From Toxonevra muliebris (lineage: Eukaryota; Arthropoda; Insecta; Diptera; Pallopteridae), in assembly GCA_963691655.1 (NCBI GenBank), contig OY829329.1, positions 16,568,708 through 16,632,707 on the forward strand: DNA of 64,000 nt, given 5' to 3'. A model generated the notes under the pieces. The model searched no databases. It was not told the origin of the DNA and saw only the letters and a program-made list of their open reading frames with translations. This document shows positions 11,970 through 23,640 of this stretch, piece by piece (position 1 is the first letter of the stretch; each line of letters opens with the position of its first letter). The position numbers were made by a program, and so were the translations under genes.

Positions 11970-14900
11970 GAATTTTTTTCGTATTGAATAGTGTTATCAA
12001 ACAGTCTTCGATTAGTGACGTAATTTTCCTGAAACATATTTCGGTAGCATCACGACCTCGTTTTTTTATTTGATTTCTTCCTTTTTTTTTTTTTTGAATC
12101 AGATTGAACTTTCTAAACATTTTCGAAGTTGTGTGTATACTTTTCATATGAGCATATGGGCATCTAGCCCAGAATTGTTTTTTTTTTTTTTTTTTTTTGA
12201 AAAATCTTTGTTTTAAAAATTTAAAATTTATTTCCCTGAATATCTCCGAAGTTCGACCTGAGCTGGAAAAAAGTAGAAACGAGATCCTGATCTCCATAAA
12301 AATTTCCTTAAAACAAAACATCATTACCCAAACCCAAAATGAATGCATTCAAAACAAAGATCTAAAATCTGACCCCATCTCACTAGAAATTAGTAAGCCC
12401 CTTATTCTGTAAACAGTTTCACAACAATACCTTCGACTTAGAAAAAACTTAAGCTAAGCAAAGCCGTCTAGAAGAATTATTTAATTTCTGACGGGGCCTT
12501 AGTTAGGATTATCCAGCCCCTGATGAGAGCCTATCGAAGGAAAATTAGAAAAACCAGTGAAGGGTTCGTTAGTAGTGTAATCTTTCGCTTCACGGGGCCA
12601 ACATGTCGAGGTACTAACCAGATAGGCATACTAGGCGCTGACTTGAGATTTACAAGTTGCTAGTAATTTTATATTTACCAGCTTGAAAGATTTGAGGGAA
12701 CTCTTGCCTCACGAACCTAACGGTCAATATGTCAGAGGCCTGGCCCACAAATGAATCATATGGAGATGAGAGACCTGCGAGCAATTTCTTTCGAATACCA
12801 ATAGAATACAGAAGCTATGTTTCAGTATATTATCGTTCCAACTTCAATGGTATACTGAGATTCAGCTTACTCTTAATTTCGTTGGTTTTTAGAGGATTAG
12901 GCTCACGACACTAGCGAATTCAAGAGGTTATACCTTACCTTCGCCCTTCTTCCTCTTCGTTTATGGCACAACCGCCCATATAGAGCTTAGGCCTAAACTT
13001 TTTAGCACTCTTTCATGTGGGTACAGTTTTACGTCAAACGGCGAAAGCAATTTTTTGGACATTTGCTGCTGCCAGCCGTGTGGAAATTCGTATTTTTTAA
13101 TTTTGTTTTTTGACCCAGCAGAGCATCGAACTCAGGCACTCTACATAGAAGTTCAGCAAATATTTCATACATTTTGATCTGTGTTCATAAATCAACAAAA
13201 AAAAAAATAAATAAATAAATAAAACACAAAAATGAGTACCTTCTGCACTCGTCACATGATGCGATAATATACTTCAAGCGTTGCGCACTTTGTTGAAAAA
13301 TAAAACAAAAAGTGTGATGTTTAGCGCGTTACATTTAATAATTTTATTACATTAGAAAATGAAAAGATGAAAGGGGTTAATACCCCTTCTTCCTATGACC
13401 CGCTAGAGGCTCACGAGTATCTACTTTCTAATCCCAGCAGAAAAAAGTCAAATTTACGAGCAACTTTTTTCCAGAATGTAGATTTATTAGGGATCCGTTC
13501 ACCAAAAAAACACAAAAACAATGTTTTTTTAAGCTTTTAAAGAACTGTGCTTGGGCTCCTACCGAACTACTTTCAAAAGATTTGGAGACATATGTTAATA
13601 TTTTCTTTCCAATATTCAGCATAATATACAAAGGTACAACTCTGTATCGGCCCGATTTTTAGACTGACAAGCTCACAAGTATCTTTTTTAATTTGCATAA
13701 TACGCAAAGTATATGAGACCAAACACGGCCATATCCGAGTACACGGTACAAGTACAGAGACCGACATTAGCTTGGGAGGTACTGGCATTGGGTCAAACAC
13801 GACCATATTCCAACCAGTATTTAGGAAACCGACCTACTGTATGGAAGAAGACGGGTAAGGGATGCGACACCTTCTTCCCAGTGGCTTCACAAGTAGCCAC
13901 GCACACCAGGCAATACTTCAGCAAAATCTGTCCACACGGTAAGTATTGCTAAGGACAATAAATAAAGACGCTGTAGCTCACATCAAGCCGATCTATCGCA
14001 CGGCGACAGCCCAAAATACTCATCCTGTGAAGCCTCGCTGCGGCACGGAGATAATTCAATATTAAAGTTATCAGTATACTTTTAATTTTATTAATGTCGC
14101 CAGTTTCTTTTGACTGAAATCTCTTGTTCTGAACTCGAATACATTTATTTAGCTCATTGTATGGGCAAAATTTAAAATTGTGTGGGTAATATAAGAAAGT
14201 ACATGTACATGTACATGATATAATGCGAGTTGGTGTGCGTGCCTCTCTTGCTTAAACAGCTGCGCAGCAAGAAAACCCTATTAAAAAGCAGAGAGCACAT
14301 GAAATAGCGGCACTGAGAGAGCCAACGTCATCGTCTCTGCGACGTCAGCTGTCTCAGTATTTGCTCATGTTCTCTATTTTCTATTCTACAAACAACTGCA
14401 TGGCAGGAAAGTGCAAGGCGAGAGGTGTAAATTAAAAGGCGATTTGAGAGAGAGAGACAGCACTTTGGATTCTCTTCGGTAGCTAAAGTATATGTATGTG
14501 TGAGATTTGTTATAAAATTGCTAACGATGTACATGAAAAATGTCAAAGAGAGAGAAAGAGAGAATTTCATTATTAAAAATATGGATTTATGAGAGAATTT
14601 TTCAGAATTTCAAAACAATTTTAAATGAATGCTAAAGACTTTCAACTAAAAAATAATTTAGATTATTTTGCTGGGTTTTATGCTTTTAGAACCCACACAC
14701 ACAAACACAATATCCACGCTTACATATACCGATGAATATGATCCTCATTTTTGGTTACACATTTGTTAGATTACAAAATGCTCTTAATATTTCTAAAAAC
14801 CCAAAAGTACTTTACACACACATACAAACACATGCAAAACCATGGATATTTGTGCTGCTTTTGGCTACACTTGTATAATTTTTACCCCCATTGGTGTGGC

Positions 14901-15764
14901 TGGTTGCCTTACTTGCCTGGCAAGCTGGCTGGCGCTGACTACTCACTGACTGGCATGGCTTGGCTGGTAGCGCAAATCCATGCTAACCGCATTAAATGAC
15001 CACAAAAATTTACATTGAATCTTTTTGCTACTACATACATAAATGAATGCAACATATTTACAAAGCAGCAACTTCAGTTTCTATACTTTTTGTGTGTGTG
15101 TGTGTGCGTTTTTTCTCTCTTTGGCTTCTGTTGTTTGGTAAATAGAGTGAGTTTTAGTAATGTAGTACATTATTAATATTGTTATTTTTGTTCTGGTTGT
15201 TGTGTTGTTTTTGTTACAATTTTGCCTTTAGGAAACCTTGTCATGTTTTAACATTTGTATTTGTAGGGGTATTTGAAATACTCTTGTGGCAACTTTTTGG
15301 CATCTGTGTGTGTGAGTAAATGTTTAAAATTTTAATATGCTTTCAAATTGTTCTGTTGCCACTTCATTTTGTGGTTTTACATACTTACTACATTTGTATG
15401 TGTAAATGTACTCATGTATGAATGTTTTTGTTCGTGTGTGTGTGTGTGTGCTTGTGTTTGTGGCACTTTTTGGTTAATGTACACATGTTACTAATGTTCA
15501 AAGGGTTAATTTAATTGATATTTGTATTAGTGGTTTTTAAGGTTGACATATAATTTATTTGCGTTGTACATAATTTGTCTCATTTTAATAAAAAAACTGT
15601 ACCTTTTTTTTTTTGTCTTTGCCAGTATATATTTTAGCTCAATCTGAATCTTTTGTGTGCAAATTGAAAATTTTATTCTTCTAAATAAATCATGTATTAA
15701 TGGCCTAACATATTTTTGCTGTAGCTAAGTGTTTGAGCCACCAGAACTTAATTGGAGAGAGCCT
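11970..15764. other. Non-coding spacer with transposon debris
   Basis: Poly(T) tracts lie near 12080 and 12180. The phrase GAAGTTCGACCTGA at 12248-12261 repeats the foldback arm phrase at 11885-11898, suggesting a second fragment of that family. A less AT-rich stretch at about 12430-14060 looks like old transposon sequence, but no protein motif is readable in it. Further on are GA-rich runs (14445-14458 and about 14547-14562) and TG tracts near 15091 and 15437. No gene is supported. Confidence 0.35.
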
Positions 15765-17410
15765 TACTTAAGGGGAAACTTTCTTTGAGAGTTTCATCAC
15801 GAGAAAGTCTCATCAAACTCATTTAGCGGAAACTTCACACAAAGAAATACTTACCTGATGTAAAGCTCACTTGCAGAAAATTTCACTAAAAGTAAGTCTT
15901 ATCTAAAGGAAAACTTATTGGAGAAGACTTCACCTATTGAAGTTTTACCTATAAAATTTTCATCAAAAGAAAACCTCACCTGGAGAAAGTCTCGTTTAAA
16001 AAAAGTTTCGACTAGATAATAACTCACTTAGAGGAAGTCTCACATAGAGAAAGTCTCACTTAAAGATAGTCGCACCTAGAGAAAGTCTCACTTAGAGAAA
16101 GTCTCACCTAGAGAAAGTCTCGCTTAGAGAAAGTCTCACCTAAAGAAAGTTTCATTTAGAGAAAGTTTCGTTTAAAAAAAGTTTCGACTAGAAAATAACT
16201 CACTTAGAGGAAGTCTCACCTAAAGAAAGTCTCACATAAAGAAAGTCGCTCCTAAAGAAAGTCTCACTTAGAGAAAGTCTCACCTAGAGAAAGTCTCGCT
16301 TAGAGAAAGTCTCACCTAGAGAAAGTCTCACCTAAAGAAAGTCTCATTTAGAGAAAGTCTCGTCTAAAAAAAGTTTCGACTAGAAAATAACTCATTTAGA
16401 GAAAGTCTCACCTAGAGAAAATCTCACTTAGAAAAAGTCTCACCTAGAGAAAGTCACACCTAGAGAAAGTCTCATTTAGAGAAAGTCTCACCTAGAGAAA
16501 GTTTTGACCAGAAAATGACTCACCTAAAGAAAGTCTCATCTAGAGAAAGTCTCATTTAGAGAAAGTCTCATTTAAAGAAAGTCTGATCTAAAAAAAGTTT
16601 CGACTAGAAAATAACTCAGAAAAAGTCTCACCTAAAGAAATAATCACTTTGTGAAAAATTCACTCAAAGAAATGCCTGCCTCGTGATAAATCTCATGCAG
16701 TAAAAATTTAAGAAATCTACGTCTAGAAAAAATCGCATCTGGCCTCAGCTAGAGAAAGCTTTAAAAAACTAAATCCTCACCCATTTAAAGAAAATATCGT
16801 CTCAGGAAAGCTTCGCCTAGAGAAAAACTCACATAGAGAAATCAGCACCTATGGAAAGTCTCACCCAAAATAATACTCACTTACAGAAAGCTTCATCTTG
16901 ACTCTCTAGGTCCTAAAGAGAACTTCATTTACGAGAAGACTCACATAGAGAAAGCTTTTACTAAAGAAAGCCTTACCTAAAGAGAGCCTCACCTAAAGAA
17001 GCGTCATCTAGAAAAAAATTTACCTGAAGAAAACTTAACTAGAGAAAAACTCATCTAATTCCTCTTCCAAAAAAAATGATAAAAAATCTCACTACAGCAA
17101 AAATTTACCTGATGAAAAGCTCATCTAACCTAGAGAAATTCTTTTGAGAAGACTTACTCAATGACAAATTCATCTGGGGAGAAATTTAACAAGGGAAAGT
17201 CTCACCTAGGGAAAACTCACCTGCAGAAAACCTCACCTTAAAAATCCTAACCTGGAGAAATCCTCTAGAGATAGACTCTCTGAGGGAAAAATTTATCTGG
17301 AGAAAAACTCAGCTGAAGAAAAATTTAACAAGGAAAAGCTTCATTTGGAAAGTCTTACCTGGAAGAATCTTCACTTCGAGAAAAATCCGCCCCGCGAAAA
17401 CTTCACCTAC
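15765..17410. repeat. 17-bp minisatellite (AGTCTCACCTAGAGAAA)
   Basis: About 1.6 kb of head-to-tail units with consensus AGTCTCACCTAGAGAAA (17 bases) and the common variant AGTCTCGCTTAGAGAAA. The block 16020-16640 is fairly homogeneous and contains a segment that recurs (around GTTTCGACTAGAAAATAACTCA at about 16002, 16180, 16372 and 16596). This implies a higher-order repeat of about 180-220 bases. Both flanks are strongly decayed. Confidence 0.92.
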
Positions 17411-17589
17411 GTTATTCTGCTTTGAAGTTCTTAAAGAACGAACTATTTCATCTGTCTAAGGAATTATGGTTTGTTAGATGATATTCATTATGTTGGTATA
17501 AAATTCATAAGAAATTTTCTAACGTTTAGGTATATTCACTTCCAAATTCATGTCTCTAGCAGAGTTGTAACAGATAGCAATCATTTTTT

Positions 17590-18540
17590 CATTTCATTTT
17601 AAGCTGCATTCATTGAAGTCATTATGAATGAGTACAGTTTTCTGACTGCAGTCTTTCATTTTATGATTTCACATATGAAGTCATGAAGTCTTTTTAAATT
17701 CAATGATTTCAATACAATTTGAAACAGTCAACTGTGACTTCAGTAGAAATAAGTCACAATATTCATGGTAATATTTCACTTTATGATTGAAGCCTCAATT
17801 TGAAGTCGCAGTCTTTTTCAAGTTATATGGGAGATGCCACACCCATTCGAATGTTTTTCCTGTAGCATGACATTATCCAGTGACTTCTTTGTGCGAAACT
17901 GCTGTACTGTATTGTAAATGGCTTTAGAGATATACCCAAAAATGCATAAGGTTTGTATGGAAAGTGCCATGCCCACTTGTAATTCAAAACTCGGTCACTT
18001 ACATATTTAAATTTCCCAAAGTTTCATATCAATCGGCAGATTATTTTTTCATCTCTTCAATTTTTTAACCAACTATTACAATGTATGAGATTTTGAACGG
18101 TACGAAAAAGAGGGCGGGGGGGGAGGCGAGATTGGAGTTAAATTCATTCCCCCTCCCCCCTTTGCACCCGCTAGTGTTTGCTGGTATGAAAATTTAAAGA
18201 ACACTAAAAATTTTTATTTAAATTATGAGATTATGACTTCAAATGATTTAAATGAATTCAGTTGACAAATTAAATTGACTTCAACGAATGCAATTGATTT
18301 CAATGAATTTAATTGACTTCAAAAAAAAATGTCTTCAAGTCAACCAATGAATATTTCAGATCGACACTTTATACAAGAGACTGCGGATTTATGACTTCAA
18401 ATCATCATTTTGCAAAAGAATAATCACTCATGAAATTCACAAAGATTTATGACTTCAGGATCTTAATTCTTCATTGACAAAAAGAATGAAGTACTTTAAA
18501 AATGTTTAAACGAAGTCAAAAGATAAAAAACTTGGAATGA
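17590..18540. repeat. Very degenerate array of a TTGACTTCAA(T)GAATTT motif, split by an insertion
   Basis: Related phrases (ATGACTTCAAAT, ATTGACTTCAACGAAT, GAAGTCATGAAGTC) recur at about 17590-17820 and again at 18225-18540. The 400 bases between lack them and instead contain ATGGGAGATGCCACACCC and ATGGAAAGTGCCATGCCCAC, phrases common in decayed fly repeats. The likely reading is an old array interrupted by another element. Confidence 0.45.
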
Positions 18541-20004
18541 CTGCATTCTTTTACGGTTCTGGTCTGTAGGTCCAGTGACGCCACTGTTTAGGAGTTGGTG
18601 AATGAGCATGAATCAGTCAAGCCAAGAGATTGATTTCAAAAAATTCCTTGGTTTGTTTCACTCATATCATAATAAAAATGGTTGCTATCATAAAAAAAAA
18701 AACAAAACTGAATCAGACAACTAAAATTTATAAATGAAATGGCATTTATGCCATTCATTTGTTTAGATGGAAATAAAAATAATAATAAAAAACAAACGAA
18801 AAATAATCGAGCAAAAGTGACAAAGCAAACATGTTGCATACATAAAATTTATGACATTTCAGTTGACATTTGTTTATACCCGCCTTGAAGTAGCAGCACC
18901 AGCATCAGCAGCAGTAGCGTAAACTCGTATACTTTGCATACACATAAAACAAAGTGCAACCAACACTAATAAATGTGCTGCAGGCAAAAGAGACAATCAA
19001 CAGCCAAACAACTACAGCAGAAATAATAGTGGCAACAACAGCGGCAGCAGCAGCTGTCACATAATAAAATTTCGCGCGCACTACTCATAAATGCAACAAC
19101 ATTTCATATGCGCTTTTCATTTTATATGTATGGAAATGTAAAAAATTCATACACACATATACATGGAAACATATTTATGTGTGTATGCATATGTTGTTGC
19201 ATGTTGTTGCTGTTGTTTATGTATTTGCTGCAAGCATCTAATGCTGCGCGACAATAGTGACAGCAACGACAGTTGCTGTTGTCACATAGAGTTGCTCTTG
19301 CCTGTGCCTTGCATATGAAACATTTATATGTAAATGAATTTTACAATTATGATAAACGTCAGCAGGTTGTCCGGAAGTTTGAAACAGCAGCAGCAGCAGC
19401 AGCAGCAACATCAACTAACAACAAAATTGACAATAACAACTTGGGTGAGACAGCTCTTGGTTGTAATAAAATAATAGATATGTAAAAAAAAAACTTAAAT
19501 AACTAAATGTCTGCATAAAATATGTCTGCGTAAATGTAATTAAATATTTAATTAATATAACTATTTCACATATGAATAACAACAACATTCAAAGCGTTAT
19601 TGGAATCATTTTGTTAACGCTCTGTATCACACATGTTTCGATTGCCACCTTCGCTACACATGAGTCTGGCCAGACCCACATACATTTCAGTGCTTTTCAG
19701 GTGCAAATTGCTTCTTCTTTTTTGCTGAGTGAACTATGTGAAATAGCAATGACGAATGAAAAATGTGCCACCGGTGATCCAAAATTAGTCGTGAAAAGGT
19801 TAAGAAGCCCTTCTCCTCGTCGAGTTGGGGACAGTTAGTTAAAGACCCGCAGAATTAATGGCACTACGTGATGAGTGTATATTACAAAAGTGAATTCTCG
19901 ATTCTGAGCGGCCTTCAATGCTGATTTAACTTTCTGAAAGAACCAAAAGTTTTTATTTGATTGACCTACCCTTTCTCATATACTCATGGGGTCTACATGA
20001 TATA
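18541..20004. other. Non-coding spacer with CAG/CAA tracts
   Basis: Contains GCAGCAGCAG and CAACAACA tracts at 18890-19060 and 19385-19410, and TGTTGTTGC at about 19190-19215. An 88-codon open frame at 19572-19838 begins with a hydrophobic stretch, but no family, splice or promoter evidence supports it. Confidence 0.35.
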
Positions 20005-21621
20005 CACTCTGTTGCGAAATTATACGAGCATACAATTATCTTGAATAAAAACGACACAGGTTAAAATTTTTGAAAAGTTTCTTCCACGAAATTTTCTAGT
20101 GGGCATTTACAAAGTTTTAAGGCTATTTTTACCCCTATAACAGTGTTCCTTCCAAAGCAAGAGAAACAAAATCATGTACTACCTGTTGCAAAATTGTACG
20201 AAAATTTCGCTTTGTCGCGTAAAAACGTGTTTGTGTAATAAACGTTTATGAAAAAATAGTTAAAACTGGTAAAATAAAATAAATTAAAGATGCCAAAAGG
20301 AAAATCGTTGACAGACTTCGAAAAGGGACAAATTGTAGCACTAAGGAATGAAGGAGTAACTATTCAAAGAATAGAATATCTAGAAAAATTGGAAGAAGTG
20401 CTTCTGTTGTGTCTACTCTTTTGAAAAATCCCAAAGCTTATGGTACCAAAAAAAGGTCGAGGAAGAAAAAGGAAACTTAGTGAATGGGATCAAAGAAAAA
20501 TAATCAAAGCAGGAAGCAATACTTTGAATACTTCCGCGACCTTGCTGGTTTTTCCTCAACCAAAGTGTGTCGCCAAACAATACGCTCAAAAATTATGGCA
20601 GCACCACGATTACTAAAGCGTCACAAGGACTCCCGTATGGGCTTTGCCGAAAAAAAAACATTGAAACCGATTGGACTTCGGTAAGTATTTCTCCACATAT
20701 TTTTTATTTCTAAATAATTGTAAAAATTCTACTTTCAGGTAATTTTTTCTGATGAAAAGAAGTTCAACCTTGATGGTCCCGATGGTTTTAATGGGTATTG
20801 ACACGATATCAGAAAGGAACCGAAGTTCTTCTTCTCAAGGCGAAATTTCGGAGGCGGTAGCTTAATGGTATGGGGTGCATTGAACGCACAGCAAACCTTA
20901 GAGCTTCTATTTTGTTCTAAACATATGAACAGCGATAAATACGTTGCTATTCTTCAAATTAGTCTGATACCGTTTTTGAATACAGATAATGAAAAAAATT
21001 GGGTTTTCCAGCAAGATAACGCAGTCATACACACCAGCAAACAAACAATGGAATGGATGGCTGCCAAATCTGTACATGTTTTAGAGTGGCCAGCATGTTT
21101 GCCGGACCTGAACCCAATGGAAAAGAATTGGGGTATTCTGGTTCGGCGGATTTATGCTGAAAATCGACAGTTTAACACTGTTATAGAGATGAAAACTGCC
21201 ATCTTAAAAGAATTGTCAAAACTGGACCAAAAACTACTAAATAAATTAGTTTAAAGTATGAACAAAAGAATTTTTGAAGTTGTAAAAGCCAAAGGATGCC
21301 AAATAAACTTTTAGAAAGCCAGTCCACTGTTTGTTTTTTTTTTTCTGACCTGTAATATACTGATACAATGGAGTGTTCGTGTAATTTTGAAACAGGTAGT
21401 TCATGATTTTTTTTTTCTGACCTGTAATATACTGATACAATGGAGTGTTCATGATTTTTTTTCTCTTGCTTTGGAAGGAACACTGTTATAGGGGTTAAAA
21501 TAGTCTCAAAACTTTGTAAATGCCCACTAGAAAATTTCGTAAAAGAAACTTTTGAAAAATTTTAACCAATGTCGATTTTATTCAAGACAATTGTGTGTTC
21601 GTATAATTTTGCAACAGAGTA
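20005..21621 (+). mobile_element. Tc1-like DNA transposon (DD34E), 1.6 kb, with IR/DR ends
   Basis: The element is bounded by a TA on each side (20003-20004 and 21622-21623), as expected for Tc1/mariner insertion. Terminal inverted repeats of about 200 bases start CACTCTGTTGCGAAATTATA on the left; the right end reads TACTCTGTTGCAAAATTATA on the complement. Each end holds an inner copy of the terminal motif: CTGTTGCAAAATTGTACGA at 20183-20201, and its right-side partner near 21380-21400. This is the IR/DR layout known from Sleeping Beauty-like Tc1 elements. The right end also has a ~74-base tandem duplication (CTGACCTGTAATATACTGAT at about 21345 and 21419). The length suits a full-size element. 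Confidence 0.93.
20290..21254 (+). pseudogene. Tc1-like transposase with one intron, inactivated
   Basis: Cut-and-paste transposase. It opens with MPKGKSLTDFEKGQIVALRN, the helix-turn-helix region. Single-base frameshifts follow near 20370-20450 and at the A-run 20651-20659. A 58-base intron with canonical ends (GTAAGT at 20681, TTTCAG ending 20738) restores the frame into VIFSDEKKFNLDGPDGF, which carries the first catalytic Asp. A TGA stands where family members have Trp (at about 20799), then a further shift lies near 20830. From 20865 the rest is open to TAA at 21252-21254: VFQQDNA holds the second Asp and PDLNPMEKNW the Glu, exactly 34 residues apart. This is DD34E, as in Tc1 and Minos; Minos also has a small intron. 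Clearly non-functional. Confidence 0.9.
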
Positions 21622-21623
21622 TA

Positions 21624-22329
21624 GTTTAATTTGATCTAAACAAAATGAAATATACTTAGGACAATTAGCAAGCCGGACTATTCAGGGTCTTTCAGGCTCA
21701 TATTTAATGAAAGAGGCACCATCTGATCTTAATATTGAAAACGATAAGATAAAGAGAGGTTAGTTAGGTCTCACAACCGAATGATGTATCATCGCTACCT
21801 AGAACGAAGGTACATTACTGGTTTCATCCTAGGTCTTTCTTACTTTCTCACTAGGTCCTATAACAGAAGAAAGGCAAAAAAACAAGGAAAACTAGTTCTT
21901 CGAAGACGAAAAACGTCAACTTAAGGTCATGATAAAACTTGCCATTTAAAAACCTACCACATACAGCCCTATCCAGTCGCAGGGATGCGAGGATACAAAA
22001 AAATTCCTAAGCATCCAAGGTTGGACAGCTCGATACTCAACAGTAATCCACCTAGAAAAGGCTATACAAATAACTTTGTTAAAAACAGAGCAGCCAGTGG
22101 CTACTTTCATTACGAGTTGGACGTTCCAAAATCAATATGTTCTGTACAAAATATCCCAGAACCTCATGTCTTTACGTAAATTTTAGGTTGTACTTTCAGA
22201 ACACCGCATCCCTTAAGCAAAAGTAGATATACCATCTTGATTCTGGAATAAAAGTTCCCGGAATAACCACCGTGAGGCGCTCCCATCATTCCGATTTGAA
22301 TTCTGTTTTTTTTTTTTTTGTTAAGTTGG
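21624..22329. other. Decayed, unassigned repeat-like sequence
   Basis: Moderate GC for the window and dense with fragmentary frames, including 64 codons at 21985-22179, but no motif I recognise. It probably belongs to an old transposon flanking the Tc1 insertion. A poly(T) tract lies at about 22306-22318. Confidence 0.3.
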
Positions 22330-22499
22330 TACATCTGTTGTTGATATTCCCTCTAAATCTTAGCATCATAGCTTGACATTTGCAAAACTTACGTAGCCAA
22401 GAGTACATCTATCTCTGTGTGTGTTGGCGATTTTTTAAAGTTTTACTAAATTGTATTGTATTAAATTTTGTGTAAAAAACGGATTTAATGGTGCGCGAA

Positions 22500-23558
<1,059 letters not shown>

Positions 23559-23640
23559 AATTGTATTTTTAATTTTCTGAATAAATTCTGGGTACTTTTT
23601 GATCAAGGTGGTACTTTAAATCAACGTCGCATACTTCCAC

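Noticed and set aside
12430..14060. Possible LTR retrotransposon
   Set aside because: Composition differs from the surroundings, but no protease, RT or integrase motif and no paired LTRs could be read.
19572..19838. 88-codon frame starting with a signal-peptide-like hydrophobic segment
   Set aside because: The hydrophobic start comes from AT-rich codons. No family, splice or promoter evidence was found and the 3' end looks like repeat debris.
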